A DNA stretch of 54,262 nucleotides from Flavobacteriales bacterium (GTDB lineage Bacteria > Bacteroidota > Bacteroidia > UBA10329). Shown in pieces: positions 1 through 8,274 of this stretch. Position 1 is the first letter of the stretch, and each line of letters opens with the position of its first letter. The stretch lies in contig JACJZP010000020.1 of assembly GCA_020635535.1 (NCBI GenBank), forward strand, positions 1-54,262. Direction: 5' to 3'. A program made the translations under genes and the position numbers. The notes beneath the pieces are model-generated. The model saw only the letters and a list, made by a program, of their open reading frames with translations, was not told the DNA's origin and ran no database searches.

Positions 1-1
1 C

Positions 2-1276
2 AAGGCATCTGAACTGGAGGAGCAATTTGCGGAAATGAACGGTTGGAATGCGGAAGCGGATGCCGCCACACTCCTTAGCGGTCTTGGTATCAGTGAAGCT
101 GACCATTACAAGTTGATGAAAGACATGCCTGGAGCTTTAAAGGTTCGTATCCTTTTGGCACAGGCACTTTTCGGAAATCCGGATATCCTGATTCTCGATG
201 AGCCCACCAACGACCTTGACCTTAGAACGGTTCAGTGGTTGGAGAACTTCCTTCTTGATTTCGAGAACACGGTGATCGTTGTTTCTCACGACCGTCACTT
301 CCTCGATACAGTTTGCAGCCACGTTGCTGACATCGATTTCAGCAAGATCAAAATTTACACGGGTAACTACTCCTTCTGGTACGAATCAAGCCAATTGGCA
401 TTGCGCCAGAAGCAAGCCGCAAACAAGAAGGCTGAGGATAAGAAGAAGGAACTACAGGAGTTCATTGCCCGATTCAGTGCAAACGCAAGTAAGAGTAAGC
501 AGGCCACGAGTCGTAGAAAGTTGTTGGACAAGATCAACATTGATGAGATTCAGGCTTCATCGCGTAAGTATCCTGCCATCATTTTTAAACAGGCGCGCGA
601 TGCAGGAAATCAGGTTCTGAGCGTGCAGCATTTGAGTAAATCGTTGAATGGTGAGCCACTTTTCAGTGACTTGACATTTGAAGTTAATCGTGGAGATAAG
701 ATCGCATTCATAAGTAAAAGTGGTTTGACCACCACTACTCTATTTCAGATTCTGAACGGACTTGATCAAGCTGACTCAGGGCACTATAGCTACGGGCAGA
801 CGATAACCACCGCTTATCTGCCTACGGAAAATGGACATTTCTTCAATACCAAAGACAATCTGATAGACTGGTTAAGGGAGTTTTCTGAGGATAAGAGCGA
901 GATCTACATCCGTGGTTTCTTGGGTAAAATGCTCTTTTCTGGAGAAGAAGTTTTCAAGTCGGCAAATGTGCTTTCAGGAGGCGAAAAGGTGCGCTGTATG
1001 ATAAGCCGTATGATGCTTACAGAGGCCAACCTGCTTATTATAGACGAACCCACCAACCACTTGGACCTTGAATCGATTCAAGCTTTTAACAATGGGTTGA
1101 AGGATTACGATGGTACGGTTCTGTTCACATCGCACGACCACCAGTTTGTACAGACCGTTGCCAATCGCATTATTGAGGTAGGTCCTTACGGTTTTATTGA
1201 CAAACTGATGGAATACGACCAGTATATTGAAGATGAGAAGGTAGCGGCTGCGCAGGAGAAACTTTACGTTCGTTAA
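2..1276 (+). CDS. ABC-F family ATPase, 5'-truncated by window edge
   Basis: The reading frame is open from base 2, so the gene begins before the window; the ATG at 35 is internal. ABC-F proteins are soluble tandem-ATPase proteins acting on ribosomes, not transporters. Visible are the end of the first ABC domain (Walker B ILILDEPTNDLDL, H-loop SHDRH), a charged linker with a KKKELQEFIARFSANASKSKQ stretch, and a second domain with signature LSGGEKVR, Walker B LLIIDEPTNHLDL and H-loop SHDH. The first signature reads MPGALKVR instead of an LSGG-type motif, and the second Walker A reads SKSGLTTTT, lacking the usual GKS/T. From memory of the family, the degenerate second Walker A is also typical of Bacteroidota members; the altered first signature may be specific here. 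Family assignment is secure; function (translation factor versus drug resistance) is not decided. Confidence 0.93.
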   Translation, partial: KASELEEQFAEMNGWNAEADAATLLSGLGISEADHYKLMKDMPGALKVRILLAQALFGNPDILILDEPTNDLDLRTVQWLENFLLDFENTVIVVSHDRHFLDTVCSHVADIDFSKIKIYTGNYSFWYESSQLALRQKQAANKKAEDKKKELQEFIARFSANASKSKQATSRRKLLDKINIDEIQASSRKYPAIIFKQARDAGNQVLSVQHLSKSLNGEPLFSDLTFEVNRGDKIAFISKSGLTTTTLFQILNGLDQADSGHYSYGQTITTAYLPTENGHFFNTKDNLIDWLREFSEDKSEIYIRGFLGKMLFSGEEVFKSANVLSGGEKVRCMISRMMLTEANLLIIDEPTNHLDLESIQAFNNGLKDYDGTVLFTSHDHQFVQTVANRIIEVGPYGFIDKLMEYDQYIEDEKVAAAQEKLYVR

Positions 1277-1281
1277 GGAAA

Positions 1282-1830
1282 CTACTCTTCCTTCAGCAAG
1301 AAATGAAGCATATGTTTCTGCTTTGTGTATTCCTGCTGGAACAGCTGGCGCAACTTGTTGTTCAATTTCATTGCCATCATTACTGCGCCCTGTGCGCGTA
1401 GCAGCCGGTCTTCCTTGGCAAGTCCAAGATTCATCTTACTGACCTCAGTCAGGGTATTAACATACTCCGAGTAAATGTCAAATTCCTTTCCGTTCAAATT
1501 CGAATAGATGACGCCTCGGCAAAAACTTTCCAATCTCTTGTCCAGTGTTGAATCAGTTTGGCTGTGTAGCGTCTTGGACACACACATTTGACCGATCAGA
1601 TGGTTGTTCTCATCAATATCAAGAACTGGGAAAAACTTGATGGCAACATCAAGGAGTTCATCCAAGGAAAGCGTATCGGTTACTGCAATCCATCGCTGTT
1701 CTTCAATCTGGTTGGAGGAACTTGGAATATCAGGCTGAAATGAGTTCTGGCCAAGCGCGCCCTCGTTGAGCAGCAACGTGGTAAGGAGCATGATCAACCT
1801 GAAGAAACGCAAATCGAATTGTTTGGGCAC
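1282..1830 (-). CDS. Small secreted protein of unknown function
   Basis: A 182-aa protein starting at a GTG that overlaps the stop of the upstream UspA gene (TAGTG), so the two are probably translationally coupled. Residues 8-27 form a hydrophobic signal-like segment ending in GALGQ, suggesting export. The rest is helix-rich and charged with no motif I recognise; two cysteines (near residues 88 and 105) could form a disulfide. An internal ATG (residue 14) is an alternative start but would shorten the signal peptide to a marginal length. Function is unknown; coupling to a stress-protein gene hints at a stress or envelope role but nothing more. Confidence 0.6.
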   Translation of the reverse strand: MPKQFDLRFFRLIMLLTTLLLNEGALGQNSFQPDIPSSSNQIEEQRWIAVTDTLSLDELLDVAIKFFPVLDIDENNHLIGQMCVSKTLHSQTDSTLDKRLESFCRGVIYSNLNGKEFDIYSEYVNTLTEVSKMNLGLAKEDRLLRAQGAVMMAMKLNNKLRQLFQQEYTKQKHMLHFLLKEE

Positions 1831-2657
1831 TACTGTCCTTTTCCCTCTGGCAATACCAATAGTGGTACAGTGGTGTGGTAGGCCATTTCGTGCGTATGAT
1901 TCATGCCGAATATGGTTTCAATGAAAGAGTGCTCACGGTAAACCATTGCCACCATGTCATTGTCCTCCTTCTTATCCATGTAGTATTTGATCCCTGAAAG
2001 GATATCGTTAGAGACAATTCGTTTGTAAGTACAATCCACCTCAGGTTCAAAAATGTGAATCTCCCTTCTCCGTTCAAGCACATTCTCATAAGTGGGGTTC
2101 TTACCAGCCCCCTTTTTATCAACGTGCGCCAATCTAACATCTGCATTGAACAACATGGCTATCTCCTTTACAAGATCCAACGCGTTATCGTCTGCAATTT
2201 CTTCAAGGTCTGAGCACAATAGGATGTTTCTAATGCTGGCAAATGAAGCTTTCTCAGGAATGACCAACATAGGTATGTCACGAAGTTCCTGCATGAGATT
2301 TACCGTGTAACTGCCAACTAAAAGTTCTCTGAGTCCTGAAGCACCACGGGTTCCCAAAGCAATCATATCAAACTTGTTCTTACCAATGAATTCAAGAACC
2401 TCTTCAATGAATTCGCCCTGTACCACCTTGCCGGTTATTTTCTTCTCACTTAATCCAAACTGCTTTGCCAGTTTCCTTTGAATGTCTTCCATGGCCGAAA
2501 CCGTGGTGGCAACTTTCACACCTTCAAGCACTTCACTTCTATCATAAGCATGGAAAATGCACAGTTTGGCATCTGCCTTAGCGGCAAGTTGCGCGGCATA
2601 CTCAAGGGCATTTCTGGAATGATGCGAGAAATCGAATGGTACAAGAATGTTTTTCAT
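1830..2657 (-). CDS. Universal stress protein, tandem UspA domains
   Basis: A 275-aa cytoplasmic protein with two UspA-fold domains. Residues 1-135 begin MKNILVPFDFS and end with the nucleotide-binding signature GTRGASG followed by GSYTVNLM, the G-2x-G-9x-G(S/T) pattern of ATP-binding Usp proteins. The second half (about residues 140-275) has the fold-like ending TTVPLLVLPEG but a degenerate loop (MVYREHS), so ATP binding is probably confined to the first domain. Usp proteins help survival under starvation, oxygen or envelope stress. It is the first gene of a two-gene minus-strand unit with the small exported protein at 1282-1830. A similar tandem Usp is encoded at 37138-37953. Confidence 0.93.
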   Translation of the reverse strand: MKNILVPFDFSHHSRNALEYAAQLAAKADAKLCIFHAYDRSEVLEGVKVATTVSAMEDIQRKLAKQFGLSEKKITGKVVQGEFIEEVLEFIGKNKFDMIALGTRGASGLRELLVGSYTVNLMQELRDIPMLVIPEKASFASIRNILLCSDLEEIADDNALDLVKEIAMLFNADVRLAHVDKKGAGKNPTYENVLERRREIHIFEPEVDCTYKRIVSNDILSGIKYYMDKKEDNDMVAMVYREHSFIETIFGMNHTHEMAYHTTVPLLVLPEGKGQ

Positions 2658-2728
2658 GCTTCAAATTTGAATTGCAAGTTAGGCAAGTGTACTAACTTTT
2701 ATCAGGTCAGGACCAAACTGTAATCACA

Positions 2729-2736
2729 TATCTTCG
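2729..2736 (+). promoter_or_regulatory. Candidate -7 box (TATCTTCG) of the CDF gene
   Basis: One mismatch to the Bacteroidota -7 consensus TAnnTTTG, nine bases before the ATG at 2746. No clear -33 TTG is visible at the usual distance. Confidence 0.35.
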
Positions 2737-2745
2737 GGGTTTGGC

Positions 2746-3723
2746 ATGGTTGAACGAAAGTACATTCAGTTTCAGTGGTTTGCGGTTTCGGTCGGGGTTA
2801 TCATCCTGGTGGTCAAATTCCTGGCATTTCATGTTACGGGTTCCAACGCCATCCTTTCAGATGCGCTTGAAAGCATCATCAACGTAGTGGCCGGTTCCTT
2901 TGCTCTTTACAGTCTTATACTGGCAGCCAAACCAAAAGACCGTGACCATCCATACGGACATGGGAAGATCGAATTCATCTCGGCTGGAATTGAAGGCACG
3001 CTGATCCTTCTGGCCGGTATCAGCATCATTCTCAAATCCGCTCACGACCTTTTTGTTGACCATCAGATTGAAGAGATCGGATTAGGGATCTATCTGGCAG
3101 GTGGAGCCGGCCTTGTCAACTACATACTTGGCTGGGTAACAGAACTGTATGGGAAGAAAACCAATTCCCCAACCATGGTTGCCAGTGGTAAACACCTTAA
3201 AAGTGATGGTTATACCTCGGCCGGGCTTGTTGCTGGATTGGGCTTTGTAAAGCTCACAGGAATGATGTGGATTGATAGTGTAGTGGCCTTGGGATTCGGA
3301 GCCTTCATAGCATTTGTAGGATGGAAGGAAATACGCAAATCAGTGGCCGGCATCATGGATGAGGCCGATTTCGATCTATTGGAAGAACTCATCTCCGACC
3401 TTAACAGCAAACGCAATGAGAATTGGATAGACCTGCACAATTTCCGAGCTCAGAAGTTCGGCAAGGGAATTCACATCGATTGCCACCTCACCTTGCCCTA
3501 CTATTTCACGGTTGAGGAAGCTCACAAAGAGATCGATTGCGTGGAGCAGATCGTGTCAGACAATTACCCCGAATCTGTAGAGATGTTTGTACATGCCGAC
3601 CCCTGCATTCCTACTTCATGCCGTATTTGCAGTAAAGAAGCATGTAATGTGCGTCAAATACTTCAAAATGAGCGTATTGAATGGAACCTGAAAAACGTAC
3701 TTCAGAATCAGAAACATGAATGA
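2746..3723 (+). CDS. Cation diffusion facilitator (CDF) metal exporter
   Basis: A 325-aa inner-membrane protein with about six transmembrane segments in residues 10-205, followed by a cytoplasmic dimerisation domain (about 210-290). CDF hallmarks are the SDALES motif after TM1 in the metal site, the HPYGHGK loop and a second SDGYTSA motif, indicating a Zn/Fe/Mn:proton antiporter. The C-terminal tail adds four cysteines (C287, C292, C295, C300; spacing C-x4-C-x2-C-x4-C) after HADPC, which look like an extra metal-sensing site. A TATCTTCG box at 2729-2736 lies nine bases before the ATG and divergently faces the Usp unit. Substrate cannot be read from the sequence. Confidence 0.92.
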   Translation: MVERKYIQFQWFAVSVGVIILVVKFLAFHVTGSNAILSDALESIINVVAGSFALYSLILAAKPKDRDHPYGHGKIEFISAGIEGTLILLAGISIILKSAHDLFVDHQIEEIGLGIYLAGGAGLVNYILGWVTELYGKKTNSPTMVASGKHLKSDGYTSAGLVAGLGFVKLTGMMWIDSVVALGFGAFIAFVGWKEIRKSVAGIMDEADFDLLEELISDLNSKRNENWIDLHNFRAQKFGKGIHIDCHLTLPYYFTVEEAHKEIDCVEQIVSDNYPESVEMFVHADPCIPTSCRICSKEACNVRQILQNERIEWNLKNVLQNQKHE

Positions 3724-3724
3724 T

Positions 3725-3765
3725 GGGTTATTGGGTTACTAGGTTATTGGTTATTGGGGTATTGC
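3725..3765. repeat. GGTTATTG-type short tandem repeat
   Basis: Directly after the CDF stop codon the sequence runs through imperfect copies of GGTTATTG. The same octamer recurs at 18550-18580 and 19997-20060. A reverse-complement copy (CAATAACC, about 3787-3794) follows, so the transcript could fold into a hairpin. No ORF is present here. Confidence 0.6.
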
Positions 3766-3891
3766 TACGGTGAAAGACAGACAACTCAATAACCACTAAT
3801 AAATCGCCAAGAACAAGCAACTCAACCTTCAGGTCGGAAAGTAGAACCATCCACAAGAGGCCGACAGCATACTGAAGTGACCGCGCTTCCC

Positions 3892-3899
3892 TATTTTCG
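3892..3899 (+). promoter_or_regulatory. Candidate -7 box (TATTTTCG) for the 3904 gene
   Basis: A near-match to TAnnTTTG ending four bases before the ATG at 3904. It falls inside the longer ORF version starting at 3877 and so argues for the 3904 start. Confidence 0.4.
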
Positions 3900-3903
3900 G
3901 ACA

Positions 3904-5958
3904 ATGAACATGATGCGCCCATTCTTCATTTTTCTTTTTTCCTTTTTCCTTAACCAGGTCCAAGCCCAGATAACCTACATCTTTAATGGGTTGAATGGCA
4001 ACGAACCTATGGTAAAGGCCGCTCTGCTTGACCTTGATACACTTACCAAAGCCAGCGGCATTACCATTACGCTACTCATTGAAAAAGAAGACCCCGGCAA
4101 GGTGGGCGAAACCGTGACCCGCAATGGCATCCACTACGTGTATTACCCCGACCACAGCTATCAATGGACCGGCACATACCCTATTTACACACTCAAGGCA
4201 CATTCGGTGCAGGGTATTGCGTTCGGCATCTACGGACTTTTAGATGAAGTATTGGGCTTCCGATTCATTCATCCCAGAACAACCATTAAACCAGAGAAAA
4301 TAGAATGGCCCAATAAGCTGGATTACAAGTCCTCTCCCCGATTCTCTAAGCACGGTTTCCACTTGCATACGCAGCATCCGCTCGAACTAACGGAGCAACT
4401 CCATAACCCCGATTTCCCGAATGCGTGGCAAGATGTGAAAGAGTATATCGATTGGTTGGTGCGCAACCGACAGAATTACTGGGAATGGTGTCTGCTGAGA
4501 ACAGTTGACATGAAAAAGTGGCAACCTCACGCCAAGCGCATGGTAGATTACTCGCACCAGCGAGGCGTTATGGCTGGAGTGGATGTTTCGTTACACATGA
4601 TCCAGCAACGCACATTTCAGCTTTATAAGAGCTGGCCAAAGAGTTGGCGTAGCAAAGAGGCTCAGATCGAACGCAGCTTGGAAGACCTCTTTTATGCCAA
4701 TTGGGATTTCTTGAATGTGGAATTCAATACAGCTGAATTCGTTGGTGGTAAGGACAAGCTCAAAACGCGTCTGAAGAAAACACTGATTACCACTACCCGA
4801 AACAAGTACAATTCCAACATCATGGGTCGCAAACACGTGGTAAGCCCAGAGAACATGGTGGGCGAACAGGCCGATGTGTTCAGTGCCAACGATAGCATAG
4901 ACCTGTACCGTGGTGTGGGTATTCATACGGTAATGATGTACAGCTTGGAAGACAGTGTGGCACCTGTGTACGAGAACAAGAACTTCCACCACATTCATAA
5001 AGACATGCAGCACGAGAACCGTGTGCGTGAGGTATGGTTCTATCCCGAAAGTGCATATTGGGTAACCTACGACAACTCTGTTCCGATGCTGCTTCTGCCC
5101 TATCTCAGCGGACGCCTAAGCGACATACTCCTTTGCGAAAAGGAAAGTGTTCCGAATCATCTCACCTTCAGTAGCGGTTGGGAATTGGGTTATTGGGCCG
5201 TGGATTGGAGCATTGCCCGTTGGAGCTGGAAGAGTTCATTGGATGGTGAAGAACACGTTCCAGAACCCATGGAATGGGTTACAGCTTTAAACTATTCGAA
5301 TGAGGTAAAGGAAAACCTGAACCAACAGTTGAGCCTACAGCAAGAATACCTGGGAAATAAGAACCTGTTGCGCTACATGTGCGCCCAAACGGTAACGGAC
5401 GAGTTCTCCTTGTTCAGAAAGCAGTTCCAACCACGGCCCGATTTTACCTTTAAATGGCTGGCGAATAAGAGTGATGAAGCGACAAGAGATAAAGTTGAAA
5501 AGGTTGGACTGGTACAGTTACAGGAGTACTATTCCAAATCGGAGGCGTTGAATGTGGAACTGAGCATGCTTACCAGCACCTTGCCCCATACGCCCATGTC
5601 GGAGTACTTTATGGCATTGCAACTGACCTCTTTGCGGGCCAAGCACCGTGCATGTACCGTAAATGCCATTCTTGCGCACAGGGAAAAGCGGAAAGACGAT
5701 AAAGCACATTGGTTGCAGAAGGCTGCAGAGATACGCTTGCAGGGTTTGGAGTTTGTAAACCTATTGGAGCAGGACTACAAATACAATGCAGCATACCTTT
5801 ATGCCGAACGGTACAGCCATACTTCTTACCCTTACGGCTACCTCTATGCTCCGCACACGCTCCACTTCTGGAAACGGGAAGAGGAACAGGCGCGCAGAAA
5901 CCGCTGGGGTTATAACTTCATGAGCATTTGGAAAGTTGGGAGGATCATTGGGCTGTGA
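3904..5958 (+). CDS. Exported glycoside-hydrolase-like protein
   Basis: The chosen start (3904) gives an N-terminal signal peptide, MNMMRPFFIFLFSFF ending at QVQAQ; an upstream in-frame ATG at 3877 would bury it and overlaps a promoter-like box. The 684-aa mature protein opens with an alpha/beta segment resembling the N-terminal domain of family 67/20-type glycosidases (GIAFGIYGLLDEVLGFRF, HPRTT), followed by a barrel-like region with RNRQNYWEW, HQRGVMAGVD and FLNVEFNTAEF, where acidic residues could be catalytic. A helical C-terminal third is rich in W, Y and charged residues. This resembles uncharacterised alpha-glucuronidase/hexosaminidase-like proteins of Bacteroidota; substrate and activity are unproven. 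It stands alone between intergenic repeats, with no SusCD pair nearby. Confidence 0.72.
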   Translation: MNMMRPFFIFLFSFFLNQVQAQITYIFNGLNGNEPMVKAALLDLDTLTKASGITITLLIEKEDPGKVGETVTRNGIHYVYYPDHSYQWTGTYPIYTLKAHSVQGIAFGIYGLLDEVLGFRFIHPRTTIKPEKIEWPNKLDYKSSPRFSKHGFHLHTQHPLELTEQLHNPDFPNAWQDVKEYIDWLVRNRQNYWEWCLLRTVDMKKWQPHAKRMVDYSHQRGVMAGVDVSLHMIQQRTFQLYKSWPKSWRSKEAQIERSLEDLFYANWDFLNVEFNTAEFVGGKDKLKTRLKKTLITTTRNKYNSNIMGRKHVVSPENMVGEQADVFSANDSIDLYRGVGIHTVMMYSLEDSVAPVYENKNFHHIHKDMQHENRVREVWFYPESAYWVTYDNSVPMLLLPYLSGRLSDILLCEKESVPNHLTFSSGWELGYWAVDWSIARWSWKSSLDGEEHVPEPMEWVTALNYSNEVKENLNQQLSLQQEYLGNKNLLRYMCAQTVTDEFSLFRKQFQPRPDFTFKWLANKSDEATRDKVEKVGLVQLQEYYSKSEALNVELSMLTSTLPHTPMSEYFMALQLTSLRAKHRACTVNAILAHREKRKDDKAHWLQKAAEIRLQGLEFVNLLEQDYKYNAAYLYAERYSHTSYPYGYLYAPHTLHFWKREEEQARRNRWGYNFMSIWKVGRIIGL

Positions 5959-5990
5959 GCGGTGAAGAATGAGGGAAAAAGGAAAAACGG
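5957..5990. repeat. Intergenic repeat, TGAGCGGTGA(A/G)GAATGAGG type
   Basis: Begins on the stop codon of the preceding gene. A second copy sits at 18089-18122 just past the other end of the defence block, with the same purine-rich run of GGAAAAA. I do not recognise a named family. Confidence 0.5.
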
Positions 5991-6033
5991 GAAAAGGTAA
6001 TTGGTAATCAGGTTTGAGCCGATCAAAGCCACA

Positions 6034-6150
6034 ATCCCCCTTTAAAAGGGGGTGCCGCAGGCGGGGGATTTTAAATGAACAGACCGTGGCAAATGAAAAT
6101 CCACCCCTAACTTTCTTTGAGTACCTCAGGATACGCCTTCAAGGAGGGGG
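6034..6150. repeat. Palindromic intergenic element, ATCCCCC...GGGGGAT type
   Basis: The element starts ATCCCCCTTTAAAAGGGGG, continues with TGCCGCAGGCGGGGGATT, and ends with a related half (about 6098-6150, CCACCCCTAAC ... GGAGGGGGAA). The C-runs and G-runs can pair in several ways. Elements of this type are common between genes in Bacteroidota assemblies. It occupies part of the 5959-6273 gap, which otherwise holds only the repeats listed beside it and no gene I can support. Confidence 0.6.
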
Positions 6151-6169
6151 AAGTGATTGTTGAGGGAGC

Positions 6170-6199
6170 GTCATTGCGAGCAAAGCGCGGCAATCTGGG
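6170..6199. repeat. CGTCATTGCGAGC...GCGGCAATCTGG repeat
   Basis: A 30-base motif with ATTGC and GCAAT as outer complementary halves. I recognise it as a widespread interspersed sequence in bacterial genomes of this kind; it is single-copy in this window. Confidence 0.5.
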
Positions 6200-6273
6200 A
6201 AAGGAAAAACGGGAAACGGTGATGAGGTAATGCACTGGTCGCTGTTCGCTATTCACAGTCCATGGTCAACGTC

Positions 6274-6660
6274 TCACTCCTCCAAACACCCCTTTTTGGC
6301 CAACGCATGGTGTTGTTCCCAGCCGAAGGGGTCGTAATCTATGGCGGTCCATTGGTTCTCAGTAAACTCATAACCGTAATGGTAGGTGCCTTGGTTGGTG
6401 CGGAAGCAGAGCACCAGCCTGTCGTTGGGCTGTGGGTTGAGGTCTACATCAAAAGCATCGGGTTCGTTGAGGCGTGCTTGCAATCGGGTGCTGTTGGCTT
6501 CGTCTTCTTCTAACGAAATGGGCGGTGGGCCTACCATCAAGCCAATGATGTAATGGTCTTTGCCTTCTACAAACCGATGGAACTCCCAAGTGGCCGGTAC
6601 CTTTCGTAGCTCGTTGGTGGCACAGGTGCAGAGTTTAAGCTGGTTGGTGGGTTGGCACAT
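6274..6660 (-). CDS. Conserved hypothetical protein, 128 aa
   Basis: A cytoplasmic-looking protein with no signal peptide. The N-terminus MCQPTNQLKLCTCATNEL carries three cysteines (C2, C11, C13) in a pattern that might bind a metal; the middle is predicted beta-rich (WEFHRFVEGKDHYIIGLMVGPP) and the end contains aromatic motifs (HYGYEFTENQW, DPFGWEQHH). I recall similar short proteins in Bacteroidota annotated only as hypothetical. It is the last gene of the minus-strand accessory block and is separated from the PIN toxin by a hairpin repeat. Function unknown. Confidence 0.65.
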   Translation of the reverse strand: MCQPTNQLKLCTCATNELRKVPATWEFHRFVEGKDHYIIGLMVGPPPISLEEDEANSTRLQARLNEPDAFDVDLNPQPNDRLVLCFRTNQGTYHYGYEFTENQWTAIDYDPFGWEQHHALAKKGCLEE

Positions 6661-6692
6661 GGGGCTGAAAGTTACGAGCTATATCCTTGACA

Positions 6693-6784
6693 AGACCTCC
6701 GAGGTTTTTAAACCGACCAAAGGAGCCTGCCCTGAGCCTGTCGAAGGGAGCTCACCGACTTTCGGAAATAAACCTCGGAGGTCT
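6693..6784. repeat. Long hairpin element, copy 1 (CCGAGG arms)
   Basis: Perfect 15-base inverted arms, AGACCTCCGAGGTTT at 6693-6707 and its complement AAACCTCGGAGGTCT at 6770-6784, enclose a 62-base loop. The right arm is followed by GTCTGTCTGGCTA. A second element with the same design but different stem bases is at 8445-8494 and is followed by GTCTGTGTGGTTA. The loop holds a small nested palindrome at 6726-6750. Confidence 0.8.
6726..6750. repeat. CTGAGCCTGTCGAAGGG interspersed palindrome
   Basis: Nested in the loop of the 6693-6784 hairpin. On the other strand it reads CCCTTCGACAGGCTCAGGG, whose ends pair. This is a very widespread short bacterial repeat. A related copy with CACT/AGTG ends is inserted at 8544-8567. 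Confidence 0.65.
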
Positions 6785-6790
6785 GTCTGG

Positions 6791-6838
6791 CTAAGCGTTC
6801 TCTACAATTTCTATTTCTTCTTGTGGGGTGAGGGGCAT
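6791..6838 (-). other. Chimeric mini-ORF: MPLTPQE start joined to restriction-gene tail
   Basis: This 15-codon ORF reads MPLTPQEEIEIVENA. Its first seven residues match the recurring MPxTPQE mini-ORF (8511-8600, 10399-10467) and its end is the C-terminus of the restriction-methylase encoded at 14169-17165 (LTQEEIEIVENA). A 32-base stretch at 6792-6823 is identical to 14170-14201. Its ATG overlaps the stop codon of the PIN gene by one base (TAATG), so it could be translated by coupling. I read it as a deletion scar in which the body of a restriction gene was lost, not as a functional gene. Confidence 0.6.
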
Positions 6839-7290
6839 TATAAGATAGGAACCTTTTGCACCTGAAGGAATGGGCTGTCTATTAAATGATTGAAATCATC
6901 GTCAGTAGTCAGAAGGATCGTTTTTGTTACCGAAGCAGTGGCAGCTATCCATATATCATTTTTACCCATGTTCCTTGCCGACATTCCTTTGTGCAGCTTG
7001 TACTTTGGATGATTACCCTGACTGAATGCATCGATCTCAGCATACCGAGTAACAAGGTCATCTGTTGAAATAGGAATGACAAGGAATTCTGCCAACAGCT
7101 TTCTGAGGTTCGTCATCTTCTTATCGCCCCAACCTCTTTTCATTCCTAATGCTTCAATTTCCGCTTTGGCTGCTATTGAAATAACAATTGTTGGTGAGTC
7201 GCCATCGAAATATGTAGCAACAGTATTGGCTGCTGTAGGTGAGTTCAACAACAGATGAAGCAAGATATTCGTGTCTAAGGAATATGCCAT
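6838..7290 (-). CDS. PIN-domain ribonuclease, VapC-like toxin
   Basis: The ATG at 7290 overlaps the stop of the upstream gene by one base (TGATG); a TTG one codon earlier is possible but unnecessary. The 150-aa protein has the PIN quartet of acidic residues: D6 in SLDTN, E44 in AAKAEIEAL, D112 in GKNDIWIAA and D130-D132 in TTDDDF, which bind Mg/Mn and cleave RNA. Such proteins usually act as toxins on tRNA, rRNA or mRNA. No small DNA-binding antitoxin (AbrB, RHH, Phd) is adjacent; instead the translationally coupled upstream partner is a 310-aa protein. The gene is intact, with all catalytic residues present. Confidence 0.88.
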   Translation of the reverse strand: MAYSLDTNILLHLLLNSPTAANTVATYFDGDSPTIVISIAAKAEIEALGMKRGWGDKKMTNLRKLLAEFLVIPISTDDLVTRYAEIDAFSQGNHPKYKLHKGMSARNMGKNDIWIAATASVTKTILLTTDDDFNHLIDSPFLQVQKVPIL

Positions 7291-8222
7291 CAATCCAGCA
7301 TTGCCAATAATTCACTCAGGTTTTCTGTACCCGGCCATTTGCCTATCACCTTGTTCAATTTGGTGCCAGAATAACCTTGTATCTGAGCTTCCTGAACCAT
7401 TGACAGCTGTTGTGCCAATGGCTCTGGCATTCTTCGAAAATAATCGTCACTCGCAGAAGCCAGACGAATTGTCTTCACCTCAAATCGGGAGACTTTACGT
7501 TTTGCGTCAAAATGGGCAATGCCATCTAATGTAACCTCTTCGCCAAAAAACTCCTTTGCATCAGCAAAACTCAACTGGTCTGTTAAATAAGCCCTGATGA
7601 TCTGACCATCGGCTATGATCTGCACAGATGAATTACTGTGGCGCATCAGTTCCAATTTACCTGTTATCCGTGCGGTAATGCTGGGAGCAATAGCGCTTTC
7701 CAATTTTCTTATCTGTGTAAATCTTTTTGCATCAAGCCTAATGTTAGAGCGATCACTCCCACCCAGAATAAAGCTCCCATGGTTGTTCTTGAATACACGC
7801 TTCAATCGCTGCATATCCCTAAGCAAAGCTTTATCCAGTAGAGAAGTGTCATTGCCTTGAAACGCTTGTTGAAACGCCATCAGACCAAGGTCCAATGCAC
7901 TTCCTTTTGAGACATTTTCAATCTGAATATCCCCATATGGTAATGGCATCTGCGCTGATACCAATGTATCCGATAGTCGAGGTGTATTTATTTCCAGAAC
8001 TGTACTTCCTGGCTTCAAACCAGTAAGTTCAAAAGCTGTAGATGCCTGTAGCCATTCGGGTTGTTTCCCTTTTTTGGTGCTATGACCTTCCATTAACACC
8101 CGTAAAGCACCACCAGATACCTCTTTCAGTGCTTCGGCTATTTCCACCAGCATATCAAAAGGTATCGTGCCATTTGGCATATCAAAGCCTTCGAGTTTCA
8201 GGGTATGTTTAAGCTTGGTCAC
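7290..8222 (-). CDS. Conserved partner of PIN protein, possible antitoxin
   Basis: A 310-aa soluble protein read from a GTG at 8222; TLKLEGFDMPNGTIPFDML follows immediately and resembles the conserved N-terminus I recall for this family, so the GTG is likely correct. The protein has alternating alpha/beta segments, a central GSALDLGLMAFQQ region, a beta-rich segment (SITARITGKLELMRHSN) and a short C-terminal motif GKWPGTENLSELLAMLD resembling the tail of antitoxins that reach into a toxin. Homologues occur beside PIN genes, and the one-base overlap with the downstream PIN ORF supports a paired function. No DNA-binding motif is apparent. The antitoxin role is inference from context. Confidence 0.65.
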   Translation of the reverse strand: MTKLKHTLKLEGFDMPNGTIPFDMLVEIAEALKEVSGGALRVLMEGHSTKKGKQPEWLQASTAFELTGLKPGSTVLEINTPRLSDTLVSAQMPLPYGDIQIENVSKGSALDLGLMAFQQAFQGNDTSLLDKALLRDMQRLKRVFKNNHGSFILGGSDRSNIRLDAKRFTQIRKLESAIAPSITARITGKLELMRHSNSSVQIIADGQIIRAYLTDQLSFADAKEFFGEEVTLDGIAHFDAKRKVSRFEVKTIRLASASDDYFRRMPEPLAQQLSMVQEAQIQGYSGTKLNKVIGKWPGTENLSELLAMLD

Positions 8223-8274
8223 AGCGTTGAAGATCCGGTGTTTTGAGCGTTAACGAAGATACTGCCAATTTGGT

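Noticed and set aside
6034..6199. Small non-coding RNA gene
   Set aside because: The sequence is explained by known-type intergenic palindromes; no promoter or terminator is evident around it.
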